From: Diadema setosum
Lineage: Eukaryota > Echinodermata > Echinoidea > Diadematoida > Diadematidae
Direction: 5' to 3'
Assembly (NCBI RefSeq): GCF_964275005.1
Contig: NC_092698.1
Location: 22,023,309-22,087,308 of the forward strand
Length of the DNA stretch: 64,000 bases
Position 1 is the first letter of the stretch; each line of letters starts with the position of its first letter. Shown in pieces: positions 23,901 to 33,400 of the stretch. Position numbers and translations under genes: made by a program. The notes under the pieces were generated by a model. That model made no database searches and was not told where the DNA came from. It worked only from the letters and a program-made list of their open reading frames with translations.

Positions 23901-26900
23901 TGTGATAATCTTAGTATCCAGATGCTGTTTTTTTTTTTCAATTTCCATCCACAAGGGGTTGAGCATTATTAGGATCACAGTTTTTGACAACCATGCTGTA
24001 GTTTTTCAGTTTTAAAACTTCACCTCTTTTTTGAGTTGCAGTAATATTGTGGACATTTCTTTTTTACATAAATTGTATTTTTAAACTTGTATGTCAGAAG
24101 TGTCTAAGAATTGAAACAGGTTTATGTATTTTTTAGATAAAGAATTTTGAATTGTCAATTCCCCATGTGCATTCCAACATGGGGATGCTCAAAATCAATG
24201 TTTCAGTGTTGAAATGCAAACAATTGTCTAAGAATGCTTTTTTTCCCGTTTTTCTCATAAACTTTTTGTGGCAATTTTTCTTCCCCATTTCTCCGACATG
24301 GTAAGAATGTGCATGTTGATACATATGTAAATATTAATCTCAATTTTAAAAAAAAAATACAGTTAGAACACATGAACAAGAGACTCAGGTTTATCTAATG
24401 CAGTATTGACTAGCAGAGTAGACTGTGCATTTGTAATTTACAATCATTTTTTTTCTATGTCTAAATGGGAATTGCCTTACTAAAAATAAGTTGGTGAATT
24501 ACATCATGGACAAATATGAAACAAAAAGTAAGCATAGATCTTAGTACATTACTCCAAACAGTAAAAGTCTATTCATGTACATGTAAAATGAATGCAACTA
24601 CAAATCAGCAGAACATCAAGGGAGAGTACAGTATTGGTTGAGATGAAGATTGAGCTTTTACACTGATACCTTCCTTTGACCACATACAATGGTTACTCTT
24701 TTCACAAGTTTGCCAATTACATTGTAGTCTTTTTATTCTGTTCCAAGTTAGGGACACTCTTTTTCTAGCCCATTATGGTATAAAAATTCCGTCCCGTCGC
24801 ACCTACCATTGTTTACATGTGCAGTCCGTCCCGTCGCGCCTACCATTATGTAAAGTCCGTCCCGTCACGCGACGGGACGGACATTATGTTGGACAATTAT
24901 AATTTTCTTATGAATAGAGAATTATTTAATTTAGTGTCATGGATATAGAGCCCCACTAATTCATTGATACATTATGGAATATGAGTGACCAAACTCAAGT
25001 CTATCATACAGAAAAAATAATAATTTTGTGTCAAAGTACTGAAAAACATGTTTTTTCAAGAAAAAATGAAGATTTTGCCCCAAAATTTAACTATAATGAG
25101 AAAAATGAATAACAGATATGAATTGCTCCTAGGAAGGGTACTCTATTATAAGAATTGATGTTTCCCCTACTTTTGTAGTTTTTGTGCAAATTACTTGAAA
25201 ATGTAAAGTCCGTCCCGTCGCGCAAAGAGGGCGCTTTTCATGTTTTACTGCTAATTTACGGAAAAGTCTGACATCAAATATATTAGACACGTACTTTTCT
25301 GAAAACTGCAGATTCTCAGCTTTTATATGATATATAACATGAAATACAAGTGTCAATATGAAAATTTAGTCCAAGTGAACACTATTTTTGGATCAGACCC
25401 ATCTGGATTCTAGTGTAGTGCACAACATGAGGCCATATATGCCATGTATACTCAAAATGTCTGATTCAAAGTCTTCATTTCCTTCTTTTTTTTTTTGTAT
25501 CACATTTCAGTCAAGTACACTGATACACTGTAGGCTCATTTGCAGGTTTGGATGCAAAATGTAGTACTACCCATATGTAGTCTTTTCTTTGATTGTTTGA
25601 CAGTTGAAATTTCTGATCAAGTCAAGTGGATGCATCTTAAATCACTTAAATCAAGGCATATAGCAGACTTTGTTGAAGCATTGAGGAGAACCACATCTTA
25701 GATACAAACATTGCAAAATTATTTGCTGATAATAATGCAGTTTCATGGTTTGAATGAGTGTGGTTCTCTGTCTTACATGTATGCCTTGTGATATGTGGGA
25801 ACTATTCTTTTCTGCAAATCTTGGGGTTTATCACTTGGGGAAGCATGTCACACTGTAAAATAAACCCATTGAGGACAAGTTGATTTTGCTATAACACGCA
25901 TTTTCCATAGACACCTGCCTCGAGTATACAGAGACTCCAACCCCAAGCACCTTCTGATCTGGAGATTCTCCCGCCTGAGACCCCTAGCAAACGGGAGACT
26001 CCAAATTGCGCACATCACGAGCGCAAAGTCCCTGCTCTCTCGCGCTACTTAAGGCCTATTTTTAAACATACAATGAAATTCAGTAAGAAATCATTTCAAG
26101 CGGGAGAAATTAAATCTCAAGCGGGAGAACGGGAGATTCTGCAAATATGGGTTTTCGGCGGGAGATCTCCCGTCGAAAGCGGTAGAGTTGGAGTCTCTGA
26201 GTATACTCAGGACTAGTCTTAAACTGGTTAAAAACAAAACTGAAGTATGGGACTGTTTGTGAAGAGCTGCCCAAATTGTCATGCGCTTCAGGATGTGATG
26301 GCTCCATAAATTTCCTATTCTCAATTCATTATACTTTTGTTTTCACTGGAAATATAACATTTCAATAGTTTCGAAATGTGTACAAAGCAAGGCTCTTTTA
26401 GCATGATTTATGTATGCGCACACCCCTACCCCCCCCCCCCACACACACACACAAAGTGACACATTTGACAACAAACATTATAGAAAACTTGCAGTTCATG
26501 AACATCTGTTCCATTTTGGTGTGAATCTCGCGATGAGAATGACAATGCATGTTTTGTGCCTCTTTTCATGAAGAGTGGCAAATAACATGGTTATCAATTT
26601 GTATTGTGATGACAGAACTAAAATGCAAAGTTCAATTTCTATTGTTCAGTTGGTATAGCCCTTGAATGTGTTTTTTTCTTTTTAATTGTGGGACCTGATC
26701 AAAGGAAAATGAGGACGATCACACATATAATAAATTGTAACTGCCTTTTTTTCCTTTCACTTGTTTTATTCTACAGGGACATCATGAACATATATTCAGA
26801 GCCTCCCTTAGGAATGTGTATTGTTCCAGAGGAGGATATAACAAGGGTAAGGAGGAAAAAACAACAACAGTAATTGATTTGCTCCTGTGGAAACCTTACA

Positions 26901-27418
26901 CTGTGTGTGTGTGTGTGTGTTTGTGTTTGTGTGCTGCACTGCACTGTTTTGAAACAGCCACACTTCTTATGATGCCATGATGATTTAACATTGAAGTGTT
27001 CGATCATTGCACAGCGTATGCAATAAAGGCGCAGAAATTGGAATTTCAATCAAAGAGATGTGTTGACTCATGACAATAAGTGTATAAAGTTTGAATAAGA
27101 GCAGGGAATATGCCTTGTCTGTCATCGTCAATGTCCGCTGCCCCCGTCTTTGATAGGTGCACGCCCTGATCACCGGGCCCTTCGACACTCCGTACGAGGG
27201 CGGCTTCTTCCACTTCGTCATCAAGTTCCCACCAGATTACCCGATCCGCCCGCCCAGGATCAAGCTGATGACGACGGGCGACGGCAGCGTGCGCTTCAAC
27301 CCCAACCTCTACCGGAGCGGGAAGGTGTGTCTCAGCATCCTGGGGTAAGTCAATTGCTGCGTCCGGTTTTATCACACTCACCGCTTGAATGTCGTACTGT
27401 ACAGGCCACATATTTTGC

Positions 27419-27458
<40 letters not shown>

Positions 27459-30400
27459 TTTTTTTTTTTTTTTTTTTTGCAAGTTGGGTGTTATTCACAA
27501 ATTTAACAATACATAATATATAATACCAAGTTATGTTCCTTGAATCCTTGCATCACATTGCCTGTTGTATTTTGCTTACCTATCCATACAGACCTTTTAA
27601 AGTTCTTGTCTGTTGCTTTCTCAATTTGCATGGAAACAGTGTTACGATGGTGATATTAATTGGTGTTTTTTTTTTATATCTTTGCCATTTCAAAACCGAT
27701 TTTCATCAAGTACTCTTTGATTTCCTTTTAGAATTGTAGACTTTTTCATATTTCATAGACCTGTAGTTACTCATTATTTCGCCCCAAAAACACAAAAAAT
27801 GGATAAATAAATAAAAATCCGAATCCCCATCTCAACCAAAACTATACCATCCTGTAAGAGATGGGGATAAAGGTAATATATATCGGTGATATTTTATACG
27901 GCAATCCCAAGTAATGTCATAGCTCAGATCAATTTTTTTTTTTTTCTAGAGAAGGCAACTTTACCGAAGTCATTTTGTATTAATAAAGCATGCATATGAA
28001 GTTCTAGAAAGAGCATCAAAATTGTCCAAAAACAGTGATTCTTGAGAGGCATGAAGGGCACTAATACATAGAAGTCCATGGATTTGTAAGCCTGTGATTA
28101 GTTCTAGCCCTGCTATGGAGTGTTTTGTGTGAAATGGCAAAGTGAAAACCCTTGTTGTTTTTGACAGATTAATTATACAACCCTCTTTCTCTATTTTTGT
28201 GAACATTTGTTTATGGCGAGTTACGTTGTATGGAGAGATTGACATAAATTCCTGTATTTGCCAATTTTACTGTTATTTCTTCATACATGTACTTGTCATC
28301 CTGCACTGTTGGCAAGTATGCTATTGAAAAGTTGCCAGACATGAAAGGCAAATTCACATTTTTAGAGAGTTTGACCTTTCATCTCATGATGGCAACTTAT
28401 TTCATGTGTGTTTTTTTTTTATTCTTTTTTTTTAAAATTTCCCTATTCTGGCTTTGCAGGACTTGGAGTGGTCCAGCGTGGAGCCCCGCCCAGAGTCTGT
28501 CCAGCGTGCTCATGTCCATCCAGTCTCTCATGAACGAGAAGCCCTACCACAATGAGCCTGGCTTTGAACAGGTTGGTGGGGGTAGGGTCCCTCTCCTTTG
28601 ACCCATTGAATCCCTGTGGCAGTACCAAATATCTGTGGTTTGGCGCTGCATAAGTTCAGTTTGTACCATGCATCATTGGTGTTACATGTATGTTAATGTA
28701 GAATAAGAATTCTCTTTCATTTTAGTCCTCTGCTGTTCATGTATTTTTTTTTTTTTTTGTAGAATGTTCAAGAGCCTTGCAATCGCTAAATTTGTAACTG
28801 ATTCCGAATTTGCAACGCGTTTTAAAAACACAATGAGTTCCTGTTTCTCTCAAGATGGCAAATTTTTATACATTTTCTGACTTTTGCTGTTGCAGAGTTA
28901 ATGAATTTGATCAGTTCCATCTAATTTTTATTCCCATATAAGATGCACCTAGCAAGGAAACTTCTGAGTTGCCAGTTTAAGGGAAACCATAGCCCAAATA
29001 TAAATGTGGATTGACAAGAAGCAACAATATCAGTACAACACATCCGTGAAAGTTTGAGGGAAATCAGACAATCAATTCAAAACTTATGAATTGTTACAAG
29101 TTTCAGTTCCATCATCGCTGGATGAGAAGACTACTACACTTCATGATATCCATTTTGGACAATGATATATGGAGAATTCCACAGAATTTCATTTTTCATG
29201 AAAAGTTCACACTCCATCGACTGACTTATGTTAACCCTAAAAAGACTGGGCTATTTTGGTAGCTCGAAAGACTGGGGGGGGGGGCCTAAAGGGCCCCCCC
29301 TTAAGATCTCGGCCATGGATCGCGCGATCGCCGCGGAAATTTGCACAATGGTAGTGTGAGATGTAATCTACAAGATCGTATATTTAAATTTTCCAAAATA
29401 GTCTTCTTTTATTTTATTTTGATTAATTATGCTAATTTATGCGAGAAATCAGACCTTTTTTATCTAAATCAGTAAATAAAGCTCCAAAAGTGCTCATTTT
29501 TGGTCTAGATATTCTTTGTAGCATTCTTAGCAAATGTACTTGAAAAAAAATTCGGTATCAAAATTAATTTCTTATTTATTTTATTGTTTTATGAATTTCT
29601 TATGTATTTCTTTGTTTTTTCGACCTTTTGTTTTTTTTTGTTTTTTTAGCAAAATTTGTGGCAGACCCTATTTGAAGCATAACACTACTAAAACAAATTG
29701 ATTTTAGCCATTGAGAGTAAAAATAAGCATATTTATATGAACCATGTGATAAAACTCAATTTGTATTGACTTTGTACACAAAATCACATTTTTGAGCCAT
29801 TTTCGGTCTCGCGTGCATGTACAAAAAGTTATGTAACTTCAGAACCGTACCCCCGGGCGTCACAAATTTGGTGTCAAAATGTGCGGGAAACTCGAAAGAA
29901 AAAAGTCATAGAGCATCGCGGCGAGAGCATTGTGTGTTGCTGAGTAATCGCGCGAAATGTCGAGGGGGGGGCCTTTAAAGCCCCCCCCCAGTCTTTTTAG
30001 GGTTAAGGGTAATGTAATTTTCCCTGCTTTTTCTTTTGAAAGAGGTAATTCAAGTGACCTTTCATTATGTGAGAAAACTCAGTCCACATTTATATTTGGG
30101 CTACGGCTTCCTATAATGAGAACAAGATTTTTTTTTTTCCAACAAAGACCCCTGAGGACTTGATGGATTATAAGGAAAGCTCAGTTTTCAGTGTGGGATA
30201 GGGCTGTTGATACATAGTAGCTATAATTGTCGCCCCTCCCCCTTGTGCGTCTACATCCCACGTATATTGGTGCAATTCAGATGCCCAATGATGATGGTAT
30301 ATGGATTTACTGAAAAAAATTTGAAATTCATAACTTTCGAAGGACTGTCCAACTTTCCTCGGCTGATATTGATGTGTTCTTCTACTATTTCTGCATTTAC

Positions 30401-33400
30401 TGAATTTGTGTACGGTATGTTTTGGGAGAATCTCCCTTTAACCCTCATTCTAACGGGCTACCCGATTGTACACATTGTCAATGGCACTTGTGGGGTGGCA
30501 GTGCTATTGAAGGTTACGGTATTGAATAGAAAAATATTTGTTTTCATGCGCTTTTTCTTGCTAGCACAAATTCTGAAACCTGGGAAAATATCTTTGTGAT
30601 TTTCTGTGCACATTATTGATGGGGTGAGCTCATACATGTACATGTAAGTACCACTAGAGTAGCAGTACATGTGTGTGTACGTGTGTGCGTGTGTGTCTGC
30701 GTGTGTATGTATCCTGGTATTCATTTTAGTGCATATGTATGTTACCAGTAAAATTTAATTGACACTACAAGATTTTCACAAGTCTGAATCCACACCAAAC
30801 TTGATACCTAGTTACAATAATGTTTAAATTTTAGGGCAATCAAGCAGTATACTTTAAAACACGATATATTTGCGGCACGAAAATGTTGTGAATTGGAGCT
30901 GACGGCCTTTCTCGCAGCATGAAATTTTTGCGACTTACCACTGGCATCCAGTACATAATTGTGTAGGCAAGAACTTTCGTGTGCATTTTAATTTTGTGAA
31001 TGTTGCCGCTCGCGAAATTTGCGAAATCAAAATGCACACAAACATTCCTCCTTTTACAGAATCCATTTTCATGCACTAAAATGTCAAATCAAATTCAGTC
31101 ATTTTTGTGAGATGGATGAAAACATATGTAAGCAATTGCCAGTATTACTTTAAGAACCTGAGAATATGTGTTTTATTTTAGCGCTCAGCGCAAAAAATGA
31201 AGATGTTTACATTTAACCCTTTTCTGTGGATGTTCCCGATGCAGGAGCGTCAACCTGGGGACTGCCAGAGGTACAACGAGTGCATCAGGCATGAGACCAT
31301 CAGGGTGGCAGTGTGCGACATGGTAGAACATCAAAGCAAAATCATCCCGGCAGCACTTCAGTAAGCCTCTTCTTGCTGTCTGTTTGTCTGCCTGTCTGTC
31401 TGCCTGTCTGCCTGTCTGTCTGTCTTCTGCCTGTCTGTCTGTTTCTGTCTGTCTGTCTGTCTGTCTTCTGTCTTCTGTCCTAATGTCTGTTTCTCCCAAT
31501 CTCTCTTTTCCAACTTCCATTCTCCGTCTGCTGATATTTCAGTTATAGACCGATTCTGTGACGCGCTATGTGTATTTTTGGCATGGGCAGCGCCATTACT
31601 GCGGTGTATCATCCGACCCCCCCTCCTCTCTCCCCACCCCTCTCACGCGCACGGAATGAAAAACTGATGCATGGTTGTTTTAGCCAATGGGCGTCTCGTA
31701 CTGAGTGCGCGAATGCTTGCTTAGTGCGCGAACCTTTGTTACAAGTGCGCGATAAACGTGTTGCCCGTGGGGTGGGGGAGAGGAGGGGGGGTCGGCTGGG
31801 ACACCGCAAAATGAGCTTATGGCTGCGCCCAGTGCCACAAATTGTCTGCTGCCCTCAACGAACCCGAATCGGTCTATAGTTAATGAGTGTGTGTGTGTGT
31901 ATTTAATGCATCTGTGTGAGCACACGTGTGAGTTTGTATGTTTTCAATGCATTTGTGTGTGCACATTTGTGTGTATGTGTGTATGTAAATCACTGTGAAT
32001 ATGTAAGTATGTTTGTTATGGTATGTATTGTTTGTATGCATATTGTATAATTTAATGTGTATGCATGTTTGTATTTTACATTATATACAGTATGCATTAT
32101 GCATGCATGTTCATATGTGTGTTGGTGCATAGTGTATCTGTGTATGTATTTATACAATGTATCTGTGTCTTACTATCTGCTGTCAATACATGTGTTTACA
32201 TCCGTAGAAGTATGCGACAATGTGTTGCCTTGCACCTTTAAGGTTTACTGAGGAAATAGTTAATCCAGCATACTGTGATATATTTTTAGTTTTAGAATGT
32301 TGGCATGCTCAAGGCAAAGCACAGTTTACAGTGTAGTATGCAGGATTGTGAAATGCTCGCCAAGTACCAATCATACTTGACAGGCTCATGTGAGAGGAAG
32401 CAGTCTTCCTGCCAGGTTTTGAAATATTTCCAGTTGAACTCGTAAAACTTTGTTTTTTAAAGGTGGAGTTCTATCATGATTACACAAGCCTATGCACAGT
32501 TCACTGCATTCATACATTCGGCCTTCAGTTGCATGTTCTCTGTGTACTGCGAAAGAACACAAGAATTTGGCAAAAGAACTGCAAACAAGAACAATTCTAT
32601 GTCTGAAAATGATTTAAATACATGTACATCTTGTGTTGGTGTATCTCATGATAAATATTCGCATTTATGAGCACGTCCCCTGTATGGTCGAGGCATTTTC
32701 AATTTGCCACAAAGATATAATTGCAGAAGCTGTCCTTCACTGGCCTTTTTTCTTTTCTTTTCTTTACTTTTCTTTTTTTTTTTCAAAATCAATTTATTAA
32801 AATCTGGGAAAGGACATTTTGTCATTCATGAGGCCTGACCTGAATTTCTGCTGAAAATTCATCTAGTTGTATTGAGGGATGAGAATTTTTCTGGGATGCC
32901 ACTTTCTTTCTATGTAAATGCCTCAAGCCATCTTCTATTCAGATGTAGATAATGGGGTCTAGGTTACTTTATCAGGTGAATATCTTGTCATCTTTAGGAA
33001 TTACATCTCACGCTTACCTTATGATGTGCTCATCAATTATTCCCCCCCCCCCCCCATTTTTCTCCATTGTGTTTATTGTTTGTTTGCTCAGTTTTGTTTT
33101 GTTTTGTTTTTGGTCTTTTTTTTTGGTCTTTTTTTTTTTCTCATTCGATGGTTTATCATTTTGCAGCATAGTAAACTTATTTATCCTTGTAAGTAAGCTC
33201 CCACAGTATTTGCATGTCTTTCTTAAGAGGATGAGTTTTGTCTGCACCCAAATACTTGAGAAAAATTGAAATGGTTTTGGTCCTCATTTGATGATTCATA
33301 ATTTTGCAGTGCAGTAAACTTATTTCTCTTCTTAAGTAAGCTCCCACAATATTTGCATGTCTTCCTTAGAGGAGTAGTCCTGCCTGCGCTCAAATGCTTG

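Noticed and set aside
27046..27498. 150-aa minus-strand frame opposite UBE2Z exon 3
   Set aside because: Shadow of the GC-rich catalytic exon plus the GT repeat; no homology.
31370..31480. Possible CRISPR-like array from repeated CTGTCTGT units
   Set aside because: Simple microsatellite without repeat-spacer structure, in an animal intron.
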